Notes: generated by a model from the sequence alone, not told the origin. Shown: positions 17,933 to 28,951, counted from the first letter of the stretch. The stretch: 64,000 bases of DNA from Bacteroidota bacterium (GCA_030679145.1 JAUXTU010000023.1:1-64000); one strand, 5' to 3'. Program-made: numbers and translations.

Positions 17933-18532
17933 CTATTTTGTTCCTTCTAATTTTTTAAGCTCAATGCTGTTCAGCAACGCTTGCAAGATTGTGACATCTG
18001 AAAAACCATCCCCTGTCGCATTCACCAAAAAACGATTTCCGACAACAAGTTGCATTGAACAGGAATGGGAATTTTCCTGCGAAGAAATTTTTTCTATCCC
18101 TTTGTAATTATTGAATGTGATGGATTTTTCGTAGCCGTTCTCCGTTTCATTCTCAAACTCCATTCCGGCGATCATTTGTAATGATGCAGCCATTCCTTCG
18201 CCCAAACCGGCGTAATCTGCAATATCAATCGTAGCATGCCAAGTCACATCAACTTCTACGGAATCCTGTTTTCCATCATCCATCGTCTGTAATTCTTTAA
18301 TTTTTTTCGGTGCCGTAAATTCTACCGAAGCATTGGATGTCGAAACTCCGGAAGAGGTCATTGTTTGCCCTTTTGGCTTTTGTCGTGTAAATCCGGTGGG
18401 AGCTTTTGTTGGAAGAAATTCTTGTAATTTTTTAAAGCTGACGATCTTTAACGGTGCTATTTGTGTCTGAGTTTGAGCGATGAGTTGTAAAAAACATGCG
18501 GCAATTATAATCGCGAATATGAAATGTTTCAT
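17933..18532 (-). CDS. Secreted protein of unknown function
   Basis: The 199-residue product has a clear signal peptide (KHFIFAIIIAACFLQLIAQ, cleavage near residue 20). The mature part is a soluble alpha/beta-looking protein, with LKIVSFKKLQEFLPTKAPTG near the N-terminus, a central WHATIDIADYAGLG, and a C-terminal NRFLVNATGDGFSDVTILQA. I do not recognise a named domain. The pattern of a substrate-like loop and a two-layer fold recurs in uncharacterised periplasmic proteins of this phylum. An AAGGAGG ribosome-binding site precedes the ATG. It is divergent from enolase, with a 157-nt intergenic region that should hold both promoters. Confidence 0.65.
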   Translation of the reverse strand: MKHFIFAIIIAACFLQLIAQTQTQIAPLKIVSFKKLQEFLPTKAPTGFTRQKPKGQTMTSSGVSTSNASVEFTAPKKIKELQTMDDGKQDSVEVDVTWHATIDIADYAGLGEGMAASLQMIAGMEFENETENGYEKSITFNNYKGIEKISSQENSHSCSMQLVVGNRFLVNATGDGFSDVTILQALLNSIELKKLEGTK

Positions 18533-18671
18533 AGCCCTCCTTAATTTTGTTGTGCAACCTACACTTTCTGTTTAAAACAATCAAGAGATTATTCTCTTTC
18601 CTTTCTATCAAATTTTGACGAAATTCAATCAGTTTTAATCAAAACAACAATCGAACAATAACAATACGTAA

Positions 18672-19979
<1,308 letters not shown>

Positions 19980-19997
19980 TTCCAGTCAATGTAAATT

Positions 19998-20044
19998 AAG
20001 CCGCAGGCTCACAGATTATTTTTTCTCTGGACTGCGGCTTTTTA
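19998..20044 (+). terminator. Rho-independent terminator after eno
   Basis: AAGCCGCAG (19998-20006) pairs with CTGCGGCTT (20032-20040), followed by TTTACTT. The loop is 25 nt and T-rich. Confidence 0.8.
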
Positions 20045-20194
20045 CTTACCATTCAAACCGTTCAGTAGGATATATTCGCTCTTTTTTCCACCTCTTAAAT
20101 TTTGTATATTGTAGTAAAGATGGTACTTTTGCGCGAAGTAAGATTTGATTGAAATTTCACTGATCGATTTTTTTAACTATACAATCTAAAACCT

Positions 20195-21598
20195 ATGGCA
20201 CACATTAAATTCGGAACAGACGGTTGGCGCGGAGTGATTGCAGAAGATTTTACTTTTGCAGGTGTTCAAAAAGTTTCTCTTGCAACTGGACGCTACTTTG
20301 CAAAACATAAATTAGCAAAGAATGGGATCGTTATCGGATATGATGCGCGTTTTTTATCGAAAGAGTTTGCCCATTGTGCAGCGCAAGTGATCGCTTCCAT
20401 CGGAGTGAAAGTGTTGCTGTCAGAAAAGATATCGGCGACACAAATGGTATCACTTGGCGTGGTGAAGAAAAAAGCTGCCGGCGGAATCGTTATCACAGCA
20501 AGCCATAATCCTGCAAAATATAATGGATTTAAAATTAAAGGAGATTTCGGCGGTCCCGCGCATCCTGAAATGATCACCGAAGTTGAAAAAGAACTTGCCC
20601 CGCTGCAGGATGTTACTGAACTCCCCATTGAATTGAAATCGTTTGATGAACTGGTGAAAAGTAAAACGATCCAATTCATTGATCTGACAAAGATCTATGT
20701 TGCCGATCTTGAAACCAAAATTGAGTTCGATCTGATCAAAAGTGTAAAAATAAAAATAATGCACGATGCAATGCATGGTGCCGGAATGGGAATTCCGGAA
20801 TTATTTTTGCCAAAAATTGGAACGATCCGCAGTGATTATAATCCGTCGTTCGGAACAACAAACCCTGAACCGCTGCCGCAAAATGTTGAAGAATTGAGCA
20901 TGGAAGTTCGCGCTGGAAAGTATCATTTCGGTTTTGCAACCGATGGCGATGCTGATCGTATCGGCGCGGTGGATGAAAAGGGAAACTTTGTTGATTCACA
21001 CCGTATCTTTGCGATCCTGCTGAAATATCTTATCGAGCGGAAGCATTACCGCGGTGCTGTTGCAAAATCACTCTCGGTCAGCGAAATTATTGGAAAAATG
21101 TGCGATCATTATAATGTCCGTTTGTACGAAACACCGGTTGGTTTCAAATATCTCTGCCGAATGATGACAGAAAAAGATATTATCATCGCCGGAGAGGAGA
21201 GCGGCGGAATTGCCGTCAAAGGACATCTTCCGGAACGGGACGGTATCTTTATCGGATTCATGCTTGCCGAAGTGATGGCAGTGCGGAGAAAAAAATTGAG
21301 CGAATTGGTGAAAGAACTTTTTGATGAATTCGGCGAACATCATTTCGGGAGAATTGACGCCCACCTCACCAATCAGCAAAAAGAAAAAGTGATGAAGTTC
21401 TACCAGTCAAAACCGAAAAAATTTGGTTCATTCACAACGACCAAATTTGATATGACTGATGGAATAAAGATCTTTACGAACGACGGATGGATTCTCGTCA
21501 GAGCATCCGGAACCGAACCGCTGATACGCTTCTATGCTGAATCAAGCTCTCCCAAAAAGGTCCAGCAAATGTTGAAAGCGGCAACTTCGGTAAAATGA
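20195..21598 (+). CDS. Phosphoglucomutase/phosphomannomutase
   Basis: This is an alpha-D-phosphohexomutase of 467 residues that interconverts hexose 1- and 6-phosphates. The four hallmark regions are present: the catalytic phosphoserine loop GIVITASHNPAKYNGFK, the metal-binding TDGDADRIGAVDEKG, the sugar-specificity loop GEESGGIAVKGHLPERDG, and the phosphate-binding RASGTEPLIRFYAES. The family cannot be resolved between glucose, mannose or glucosamine substrates by eye; the phospho-serine segment TASHNP is not the MSASHNP of GlmM, so GlmM is less likely. A GalT-like nucleotidyltransferase gene follows 54 nt downstream, which is consistent with a sugar-1-phosphate pathway. Confidence 0.95.
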   Translation: MAHIKFGTDGWRGVIAEDFTFAGVQKVSLATGRYFAKHKLAKNGIVIGYDARFLSKEFAHCAAQVIASIGVKVLLSEKISATQMVSLGVVKKKAAGGIVITASHNPAKYNGFKIKGDFGGPAHPEMITEVEKELAPLQDVTELPIELKSFDELVKSKTIQFIDLTKIYVADLETKIEFDLIKSVKIKIMHDAMHGAGMGIPELFLPKIGTIRSDYNPSFGTTNPEPLPQNVEELSMEVRAGKYHFGFATDGDADRIGAVDEKGNFVDSHRIFAILLKYLIERKHYRGAVAKSLSVSEIIGKMCDHYNVRLYETPVGFKYLCRMMTEKDIIIAGEESGGIAVKGHLPERDGIFIGFMLAEVMAVRRKKLSELVKELFDEFGEHHFGRIDAHLTNQQKEKVMKFYQSKPKKFGSFTTTKFDMTDGIKIFTNDGWILVRASGTEPLIRFYAESSSPKKVQQMLKAATSVK

Positions 21599-21601
21599 TA
21601 A

Positions 21602-21634
21602 TATCGGCAGGCAAACAACCTGCCGATTGTTGTT
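21602..21634 (+). terminator. Hairpin with weak T-run between mutase and GalT-like gene
   Basis: ATCGGCAGG pairs with CCTGCCGAT around a short loop (CAAACAA), followed by TGTTGTTTTG. It may end part of the mutase transcripts. Read-through into the next gene, only 20 nt on, is plausible. Confidence 0.6.
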
Positions 21635-21652
21635 TTGAAAGGGGAACATGGT

Positions 21653-22978
21653 ATGTTTCCAAAAAACTACAGCTCGTACTATAATATCATGCCGGACGGG
21701 ACGGTAAAACAGATCAATCCGTTCACCGGAACAGAGGTGTGGGCAGTGCCGGGAAGAGGAAACAAGCCGATCACAAACGGTATTCCCGCAACTGCAAAAC
21801 CGATCCAGCATTCCGATCATGAAAATTATTGCAGTTTCTGTTCAACACGGTATTACGAAACGCCTCCGGAAAAATCCCGTCTTATAAAAATCAACGACCG
21901 ATACGAAACAATAGATCGCCTTGCTCCCGATAAATATTTTGATACTGTTGCGGAATTTCGCCGCACAGGAAACCTGTTTGAGATCGTAACGATCGATTAT
22001 TGGAAGAAGAATTACGGATACCGTTTGAATGCAGCTTTGCAGGGATGGCGTGATACGTATGTTGCGAATCCAAAAGGGATGGAGCATATCAATAACATCC
22101 TTCAATACAAACTTGAACAATCGGGAAAAACTGCGGATCAGGTAAAAAAGAAATTCGCTTTTCAAAAAGTAAATATGATGGATGCGTTCTTCGGCGGATG
22201 CCACGAATTGATCATTGCAAAAACACACTACGCAGACGGGGCGGAATTTGATACGCAGCTCCGCTCATCCGGAGAATTCTCAACAGAAGAACATTTTCAA
22301 TATTTCGCATTTACCGTTGCGGCAATGAAGGATATGCTCGACCATAACCGATATATACGATATATCAGCATCTTCCAGAACTGGCTTCGTTCTGCAGGCG
22401 CGTCGTTCGACCATCTGCACAAACAGATATGCGGACTGGATGAATGGGGATCGTCGATCACCGAACAGATCAATATGCTTCGCCACGATGCGAATGTGTT
22501 CAACGAACTCGGAGCGAATCTTGCATCGCAATACAATTTGGTCTTTGCCGAAAACGATCACGCAATTGGTTTCGTCGGTATCGGGCATCGCTATCCGACG
22601 ATTGAGATCTATTCAAAATCCTATGTTACTCGACCGTACGAACATTCGATGGATGAGCTCCGCGGTGTCAGTGATATTGTTCATGCTTGTCATGCGGCAA
22701 TGGGTTCACAATCTTCCTGTAATGAAGAATGGTATTATACTCCGATCGATGCTGTCTATAAAATGCCCTGGCACGTTTGTTTGAAATGGCGGGTGAATGT
22801 AACGGCGGGATTTGAAGGTGGAACATCCATCTATATCAATCCTGTTACGCCGATCGAGATGAGAGATAAGCTTGTTCCCAGATTATATGAACTCCGCGAT
22901 CAACGAAAAATTGCAAATATGTCTCTTGCGGAAGAGTGTAAATTACAGCCGAATTCATTGAAGTATTATTTGAAATAA
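21653..22978 (+). CDS. GalT-like (DUF4921) HIT-superfamily nucleotidyltransferase
   Basis: The 441-residue protein resembles DUF4921, a family related to galactose-1-phosphate uridylyltransferase. The N-terminal part has PDGTVKQINPFTGTEVWAVPGRGNKP, cited by its core GRGNKP, and a CxxC pair in NYCSFCSTRYYE that could bind zinc. The likely catalytic HxHxQ motif lies in ASFDHLHKQICGLDE; in GalT the corresponding HPHxQ histidine carries the nucleotide. The C-terminal half contains a second similar domain with WYYTPIDAVYKMPWHVCLKW. Substrate is unknown. I chose ATG 21653 because AAAGGGG lies 8 nt upstream. The adjacent phosphohexomutase suggests a nucleotide-sugar or sugar-phosphate role, but this is inference. 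Confidence 0.75.
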   Translation: MFPKNYSSYYNIMPDGTVKQINPFTGTEVWAVPGRGNKPITNGIPATAKPIQHSDHENYCSFCSTRYYETPPEKSRLIKINDRYETIDRLAPDKYFDTVAEFRRTGNLFEIVTIDYWKKNYGYRLNAALQGWRDTYVANPKGMEHINNILQYKLEQSGKTADQVKKKFAFQKVNMMDAFFGGCHELIIAKTHYADGAEFDTQLRSSGEFSTEEHFQYFAFTVAAMKDMLDHNRYIRYISIFQNWLRSAGASFDHLHKQICGLDEWGSSITEQINMLRHDANVFNELGANLASQYNLVFAENDHAIGFVGIGHRYPTIEIYSKSYVTRPYEHSMDELRGVSDIVHACHAAMGSQSSCNEEWYYTPIDAVYKMPWHVCLKWRVNVTAGFEGGTSIYINPVTPIEMRDKLVPRLYELRDQRKIANMSLAEECKLQPNSLKYYLK

Positions 22979-23014
22979 GATTTTTAAAAACATTTCTTGA
23001 TTTCTAATTTTAAA

Positions 23015-23037
23015 TTTACTAAACTGTGTTCAGTAAA
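23015..23037. promoter_or_regulatory. Candidate TetR-family operator upstream of the regulator gene
   Basis: TTTACTAAAC-TGT-GTTCAGTAAA is a 23-nt dyad with 10-nt arms and one mismatch, centred 30 nt upstream of the TetR start codon. The half-site ACTAAAC and GTTCA recur with the same 3-nt spacing before the TonB receptor gene at 23763. Confidence 0.65.
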
Positions 23038-23055
23038 TAATCAACGTTATATTTT

Positions 23056-23667
23056 ATGGGCTCAGCAGAACGAAAAGAACGGGAAAAACATGAAACGCGC
23101 GAGATGATACTCGCAGCGGCAAAAAAACTCTTTCTCAACGAAGGGTTTGAGCATGTTACCATGCGCCGTATAGCGACTGAGATTGAATACAGTCCCGCTG
23201 CTGTTTATTTGTATTTTAAAGACAAAGATGCAATCTACTGCGCACTTCAGGAACAGGGATTTAAAGAATTATATCGATGTCAATCTGTTTTGACGGCGAT
23301 TAAACGCCCGGATGAAAAACTACGTGCGTGCGGCAGAATTTATCTTGATTTTGCAATGGAAAATCAGGAATTGTATGACCTGATGTTTATTATGCGTGCA
23401 CCACTAATGGCGTTTGAATCTCCTGAGGATTGGAACCTTGGTCGTGATACGTACGAAGTTTTACAAAATATTATCAATGAATGTATCGAACAAGGATATC
23501 TGAAAGCACCGAATGCGCAGATTGCATGTTTTTCATTATGGGCATTGCTGCATGGAGTTGTTTCAATTTTTATTCGAGACCGTGCACCAATGATCGCAAA
23601 GGAACACCGCGCGCAAGTGATCAACGGAATTTTAGATTTTACGATGACTGAATTTTTAGATAAGTAA
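23056..23667 (+). CDS. TetR/AcrR family transcriptional regulator
   Basis: The 203-residue protein has a typical N-terminal TetR helix-turn-helix: TREMILAAAKKLFLNEGFEH, then VTMRRIATEIEYSPAAVYLYFKDKD, cited by its core AVYLYFKDKDAIY. The C-terminal part (about residues 80-195) is a helical ligand-binding domain of the TetR_C_13/WHG-like kind, with ELYDLMFIMRAPLMAF and ACFSLWALLHGVVSIFIRDR. It probably represses its own gene and the downstream TonB receptor through the shared dyad described at 23015 and 23687. The ligand is unknown. No ribosome-binding site is obvious. Confidence 0.93.
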   Translation: MGSAERKEREKHETREMILAAAKKLFLNEGFEHVTMRRIATEIEYSPAAVYLYFKDKDAIYCALQEQGFKELYRCQSVLTAIKRPDEKLRACGRIYLDFAMENQELYDLMFIMRAPLMAFESPEDWNLGRDTYEVLQNIINECIEQGYLKAPNAQIACFSLWALLHGVVSIFIRDRAPMIAKEHRAQVINGILDFTMTEFLDK

Positions 23668-23686
23668 GAACCATTTTTTTTGCCTG

Positions 23687-23712
23687 TTGACTAAACAATG
23701 TTCATATATAAT
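23687..23712 (+). promoter_or_regulatory. Candidate operator/promoter of the first TonB receptor gene
   Basis: TTGACTAAAC-AAT-GTTCATA repeats the half-sites seen at 23015. It overlaps TTGACT (23687) and TATAAT (23707), although the 14-nt spacing between these two is shorter than the usual 17. The receptor ATG is 51 nt downstream of the TATAAT. Confidence 0.55.
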
Positions 23713-23762
23713 ACGCCGTTAATTAAAACACAAAAATCCAATCACATCATTAAGGAGCAGTA

Positions 23763-26189
23763 ATGAAAACATACTACACACACAGCGGGCGGAGATTAAA
23801 ATTTGTTTTGATCTTCGCCCTCATTTCAACTTTACAGCTTTTTTCGGAAACACCACCCGATGTTGCAAAAGAAACCTCAAAAGGAATTATTGCCGGAAAA
23901 ATTTTAGATAGCGATACAAAACAGCCATTGTCGAATATCAACATCCAGATTCTTGGAACACTTTCCGGAACAGTGACGGATACAGATGGAAAATTCCAGA
24001 TCAAAAATGTTGAAGAAGGGATCTATAAAATTAAAATTTCGTCGATCAGTTTTTCGCAGCATATCGAAACGGATATTCGTGTTGTGCGAAATAAAACCAC
24101 AGTCGTGCGGGATATTGAGTTGATCGAATCATCTGTTGTGGGTGAAGGTGTGGAAGTGCGCGCAAGTCTTTTTTCGAATGATAATGTTTCACCGGTAACC
24201 AATTTTAATTATTCGCGCGAAGAAATCATTCGCAGTCCGGGAGCAACGGGAGATATCTTTCGTGCAATTGAAACACTTCCCGGTGTCAGCAGCAGCGGTG
24301 GAGAATTTTCATCGTTTGCGGTGCGAGGCGGAAGTCCCAGAGATAATATTGTGGTGATCGATAATATCCCATTCGACAAAGTTTCACACTTCGACGGCGG
24401 GACAGAAGAGCAGGAAGCACAAGGAGGACGATTCAGTATTTTTACTCCCGGCGTTATCGACGAAGCAAATTTTCAAGCGGGAGGGTTTTCCGCAAAGTAC
24501 GGAGGAAAGAATGCTTCGTTCGTTGACCTGAAGATCAAAGAAGGAAATAAAGAATCCTCCACGATGAATGGAACATACGATATTCTCGGCTGGGAAGTGA
24601 ACTATGATGGTCCAAGTTATCTGTTAGAGAATACATCTGTGTTATTATCCGCGCGCCATCAAAATTTTAAGATGGTATTAGATTTAACAGGACAAAAAGA
24701 TCTCGGAACACCGGAATTTACTGATGTCATACTTAAAACTACCACAGAACTCAATCCGCAGCACAAACTCTCTATTTTGGGCATATATTCACCGGAATTT
24801 TTTGAACGAACAATTGATAATGTATACGAAATCAAAAATCAAAATTATGACAATGGATTGCTCTGGAGTAAAGATATAAAATATCTGCTTGGAGCGAATT
24901 GGAGATTTTTAACATCAGGTTCAAGTGTTTTTGAAAATACATTTTATTATCGCGGAAATACAATTGATTTCAGAAGAAGCAATTCGTATGTCTATCCGTA
25001 CAATGGAAAAATTCCAAGCAAAGAAGAAGCACTGGTTCGAAATGATTATTATCTCTATAAAAGCAACGAAGATGAACTTGGAATAAAATCTCAATTCACC
25101 ATCACTCCTTCAAGTGTTTCAACTGTCATCGCGGGATTCCAGGTAAACAGGGTATCGTTTGATTATACCTCAAGACAAGTTGATGCTGAAACATTGTTTG
25201 TGTATGACGTAAATGATTACCGTTCCGATCCGACAGAACGGTTTATCATTCTCGATCCTGCATTTATCAACAGTACTGCAAAATCTTCAAAATCCACAGG
25301 CGCAACGTTCGTGGAATATGATTATTCACCAACGGAGGTGATCAAACTCGTGCCAAGCGTGCGGTATGAATACAGCGAGTTTAATAAAAAGAGCTATGTA
25401 TCGCCCCGTTTCAGCGCAAGTTATCAGCTGAATGAACGAACAAAAATCAGTGTTGCAACAGGTCTTTATTATCAGCCAGTTGAACTCCGTATAATTTCAG
25501 CAGATATTCGAAATGCAAAACTACGCAATGAACAAGCAATTCATTATATCGGCGGAGTAACAACATATCTTTCTGATGACGTAAAACTTACAACAGAACT
25601 ATATCACAAAGATTTACAAGATGTCATTGTAAAGACTGATCGTACATCAAATCTCCGAAAGAATGGCGGATCAGGGTATGCGCGTGGTATCGATATCGGA
25701 TTGGTGAAGAAATTTGTTGATCAATGGTACGGGCAAATGAACTATTCTTATTCTATCAGCAAGAGAAACGATAACAATAGTACAGGAGAGTATGATTCAG
25801 ATTTCAGTCAGCCGCACATCTTCAACATTCTCTTGGGATATGAACTGAACAGCGAATGGTCATTCTCTACAAAATGGAAATATGCTACCGGCAGACCGAA
25901 GGATTCATATATCGTCCATTCCAACGTATTTAATGATCCATTGATGATGCGCTACTCAAAAGAGATCACCGGAAACAATAATGATCGTCTTCCGGATTTT
26001 CATACGTGGAATGTCCGCGTTGATTATAGAAAACAATTTAACAATTTTGCGCTTGTCACATTCCTCGATATCCTAAATATGTACAGTCATTTGAATGTGA
26101 ACGAAGAACGGTTCATCGAAACAACCGGTCAGATCGAGCAAAAGGGATTTGAGATCATACCGTCATTCGGAATGAAAGTAGAATTTTAA
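23763..26189 (+). CDS. TonB-dependent receptor with carboxypeptidase-regulatory domain
   Basis: The 808-residue outer-membrane protein has a signal peptide (KFVLIFALISTLQLFSE), then a CarboxypepD_reg-like beta-sandwich (about residues 40-120, IAGKILDSDTKQPLSNINIQ to a conserved GxxxxKIS). A plug domain follows with IETLPGVSSSGGEFSSFAVR and GGSPRDNIVVIDNIPFD. The barrel ends in a terminal strand SFGMKVEF with a final aromatic residue, as needed for BAM recognition. TTAAGGAG lies 5 nt before the ATG. The substrate is unknown. It is next to a TetR gene and a paralogous receptor at 26350, so a regulated uptake pair is likely. Confidence 0.93.
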   Translation: MKTYYTHSGRRLKFVLIFALISTLQLFSETPPDVAKETSKGIIAGKILDSDTKQPLSNINIQILGTLSGTVTDTDGKFQIKNVEEGIYKIKISSISFSQHIETDIRVVRNKTTVVRDIELIESSVVGEGVEVRASLFSNDNVSPVTNFNYSREEIIRSPGATGDIFRAIETLPGVSSSGGEFSSFAVRGGSPRDNIVVIDNIPFDKVSHFDGGTEEQEAQGGRFSIFTPGVIDEANFQAGGFSAKYGGKNASFVDLKIKEGNKESSTMNGTYDILGWEVNYDGPSYLLENTSVLLSARHQNFKMVLDLTGQKDLGTPEFTDVILKTTTELNPQHKLSILGIYSPEFFERTIDNVYEIKNQNYDNGLLWSKDIKYLLGANWRFLTSGSSVFENTFYYRGNTIDFRRSNSYVYPYNGKIPSKEEALVRNDYYLYKSNEDELGIKSQFTITPSSVSTVIAGFQVNRVSFDYTSRQVDAETLFVYDVNDYRSDPTERFIILDPAFINSTAKSSKSTGATFVEYDYSPTEVIKLVPSVRYEYSEFNKKSYVSPRFSASYQLNERTKISVATGLYYQPVELRIISADIRNAKLRNEQAIHYIGGVTTYLSDDVKLTTELYHKDLQDVIVKTDRTSNLRKNGGSGYARGIDIGLVKKFVDQWYGQMNYSYSISKRNDNNSTGEYDSDFSQPHIFNILLGYELNSEWSFSTKWKYATGRPKDSYIVHSNVFNDPLMMRYSKEITGNNNDRLPDFHTWNVRVDYRKQFNNFALVTFLDILNMYSHLNVNEERFIETTGQIEQKGFEIIPSFGMKVEF

Positions 26190-26210
26190 TATAACGTATA
26201 TTAAATAAGA

Positions 26211-26262
26211 CATTTCGGTCGTGATTATTCTTTGTTCACACGATCGGGATGTTTTTTGTTTT
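26211..26262 (+). terminator. Rho-independent terminator between the two receptors
   Basis: CATTTCGGTCGTG pairs, with G-U wobbles, with CACGATCGGGATG across a loop of about 15 nt, followed by TTTTTTGTTTT. This makes the second receptor gene likely to have its own promoter. Confidence 0.75.
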
Positions 26263-26349
26263 AAGAACCATGCAACCGCTATTGTTGTTTTCCGTAATAA
26301 CTCGTATTGTTTTGTCACTTAAAAAATTTATTACGTATAGAAAATATTT

Positions 26350-28902
26350 ATGGTTAAATATATTGTATTGTTTCCATTTTTTCTAACATTCCTTACGGCA
26401 CAGGAAAAGCCTTTCGGTTCAATCACCGGTCAACTTATCGACGGCACAACAAACCAGCCGCTGGTCGGTGCCAATATTGTTGTCATTGAACAATCAACCA
26501 TCGGTGCAACAACAGATAACGATGGAAATTTCACAATTCAAAAAATTGTGGTTGGTGAATACAGCATTCGCGCAACTCTGCTTGGTTATAAGAATACAAT
26601 TCTTACAAACATTGTTGTCTCAACCGGACGAAGTTCTAAAGTAAAGATGAGGATGAATGAAGAAGCTATTGAAGTTGGGGAAGTTGAAGTGAAAGCAGAT
26701 TATTTCAGTAGCGAAGGAAGTATCAGTTCTATTTCAACAATTGGTTTGAATGCCGCTGAGGTGAAACGATCTCCCGGTTCTGCGCTGGATATGCAGCGTA
26801 TCGTACAAAATCTTCCGAGTGTTGCCAATAGCAACGATCAATCCAACGAATTGATCGTTCGCGGCGGTTCACCCGATGAGAATCTTACTATAATGGATCA
26901 TATCGAAATTCCAACGACAAATCATTTCCCAAATCAATTCAACTCCGGCGGACCGATCAATATGGTGAATGTTGATCTGATCGAAGATATTCGGTTTTCC
27001 ACGGGAGGGTTTCCGGCAAACTTTGGAGATAAACTTTCTTCAGTGATGGATATTTCACTGCGCGAAGGGGATAAACAACGGGCGATGGCAGGCGAATTTG
27101 GAGCTCACTTTGCAGGAACAGGTGCAGTATTCGAAGGAGGATTTGCCGATCAAAAAGGTAATTGGATATTCTCAGCGAGACAAAGTTTTTTAGAAACCCT
27201 TGATAAGATCGTCGGTATATCGTCGCTCGGCATCACTGCAATCCCAAAGTATTACGATATGCAGGGAAAAATAACATATGAATTTTCCACAACGCAAAAA
27301 CTGATCATCAGCGGAATTTATGGAAGTGACATCATTCTTATTAACGGTGAACCTGATGAAAAAAATGATCAGAAGAAATTTGTGAAAGACTCAACGGGAG
27401 TAGAGAATGTTGACGTGAAAACGTCACAGTTTGCCGTTGGAGCAACATTACGCTCATTATACGGAGCGGATGGATATTCATTATTTACAGTGTATATGCT
27501 CGGCAATCGATATGATGTGAATGTCTCAGAAGATTTTACCTATCGAGAATACGATGGCAATGGAGCAGTAACGAAATTCCAAAAACTATTATCGAATTCA
27601 ACATTTGTTAATGATGCAACGGAACGAATGATCGGTGCAAAATACGATCTATTGTTCCATCTCTTTAATGATCACGAACTATCGGTCGGTGGTCAGGCAG
27701 TGACAACGGAGAAATTTGTGAACAATGTATTTTTCAATTCCGACACATTACGATTCGATCTGAATCACGACGGAGATTTTATTGATCCCTTCCCGACCGA
27801 TATCGATACATCAACATTTACCAACGGAAGGATTAGCAATAGACTTGGATTTGGTGAAGAGTATAAATTCGCGGGATATGTCAGTGATAAATTCTTATTA
27901 ACCGATCAATTATCTGCAACCGTTGGATTACGGTATGACTATTTTACGTATTCAGAAAAAGGGAATTGGAGTCCGAGAGTAAGTCTGTCGTACGAACTGT
28001 TTCCGTTAACGACGAAAGTGAATTTTGCGTATGGAGAATATTATCAAACACTTGCATTGCCGCGATACGGAGACAATCTTGGCGGAACAACGAACAGATA
28101 TTTAGATAACACTCATGCAAGACATTTTGTCATCGGAATAGAACATATTCTTGATGAAGGATTGAAAGCAACACTGGAAGCGTATTACAAATCATATGAT
28201 CATATTACGGTTGATGAAAGATTCATAAAGTCTGCCGATAAAACATTCCGCTCTGACAAACGATTGAGCGTTGGTGAAAGAACCTCGCAAGGTGTTGAAA
28301 TGTTCATACAACAAAAACAAGTGGAGGGATTTTATGGAACGTTCTCACTTTCGTATTCACGTTCCATTACAACAGATCCACGTGAAGATATTTTCGACTT
28401 ACCACCGATCAATGTCGGCGAATATCCGTCGGATTATGACTTTCCATTTTTGTTGACGCTCGTTGCGGGAAAAACGGTGGGCAATGTTCGATCAACATTG
28501 AATGAATCACCATTCTACATCAAATATCCCAGTTATATTCTTCCATTGTCAGACGACATGGAATTCAGTTTTCGTTTCCGCTATTCCAGCGGGCGACCGT
28601 ACACGCCCAGAGTGTTTACTTCTTATATTCAGCGGAGAGAAGGGACAATTACCTGGTCAAAAGGAGTGTGGGAAGATGGAGCAGAGATCAACTCGGCGCG
28701 CTACCCTGATTATCATCGGCTTGACCTGCAATGGATCAATCGATGGCATAATGAAGGATACAATATCGTGATGATCGTTGCGTTGCAAAATGTGTACAAT
28801 CGGGCAAATGTTGCCGGGTATCAATACGTTACAGACGGAACTCGTAATACCATTTACCAATTCTCATTCTTCCCGGTGATAGGAGCAAGTGTAGAGTTTT
28901 AA
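26350..28902 (+). CDS. TonB-dependent receptor with carboxypeptidase-regulatory domain (paralogue)
   Basis: This 850-residue protein has a short signal (YIVLFPFFLTFLTAQ), a CarboxypepD_reg-like domain (SITGQLIDGTTNQPLVGANI near residue 25 to about 105), a plug (VQNLPSVANSNDQSNELIVR, GGSPDENLTIMDHIEIPTTN) and a long beta-barrel ending VIGASVEF. It is a clear paralogue of the preceding receptor, but the intervening terminator and lack of the operator-like dyad suggest separate control. No ribosome-binding site is seen in the AT-rich leader. Substrate is unknown; polymers, siderophores or peptides are all possible. Confidence 0.93.
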   Translation: MVKYIVLFPFFLTFLTAQEKPFGSITGQLIDGTTNQPLVGANIVVIEQSTIGATTDNDGNFTIQKIVVGEYSIRATLLGYKNTILTNIVVSTGRSSKVKMRMNEEAIEVGEVEVKADYFSSEGSISSISTIGLNAAEVKRSPGSALDMQRIVQNLPSVANSNDQSNELIVRGGSPDENLTIMDHIEIPTTNHFPNQFNSGGPINMVNVDLIEDIRFSTGGFPANFGDKLSSVMDISLREGDKQRAMAGEFGAHFAGTGAVFEGGFADQKGNWIFSARQSFLETLDKIVGISSLGITAIPKYYDMQGKITYEFSTTQKLIISGIYGSDIILINGEPDEKNDQKKFVKDSTGVENVDVKTSQFAVGATLRSLYGADGYSLFTVYMLGNRYDVNVSEDFTYREYDGNGAVTKFQKLLSNSTFVNDATERMIGAKYDLLFHLFNDHELSVGGQAVTTEKFVNNVFFNSDTLRFDLNHDGDFIDPFPTDIDTSTFTNGRISNRLGFGEEYKFAGYVSDKFLLTDQLSATVGLRYDYFTYSEKGNWSPRVSLSYELFPLTTKVNFAYGEYYQTLALPRYGDNLGGTTNRYLDNTHARHFVIGIEHILDEGLKATLEAYYKSYDHITVDERFIKSADKTFRSDKRLSVGERTSQGVEMFIQQKQVEGFYGTFSLSYSRSITTDPREDIFDLPPINVGEYPSDYDFPFLLTLVAGKTVGNVRSTLNESPFYIKYPSYILPLSDDMEFSFRFRYSSGRPYTPRVFTSYIQRREGTITWSKGVWEDGAEINSARYPDYHRLDLQWINRWHNEGYNIVMIVALQNVYNRANVAGYQYVTDGTRNTIYQFSFFPVIGASVEF

Positions 28903-28906
28903 AAAT

Positions 28907-28951
28907 AAAAGACTCCTGAAATGAAAAATGATTCGGGAGTCTTTATTTTTC
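28907..28951. terminator. Bidirectional terminator
   Basis: AAAGACTCCTGAA (28908-28920) pairs with TTCGGGAGTCTTT (28932-28944). ATTTTTC follows on the plus strand and TTATTTTT follows on the minus strand, serving both the receptor gene and mscL. Confidence 0.85.
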
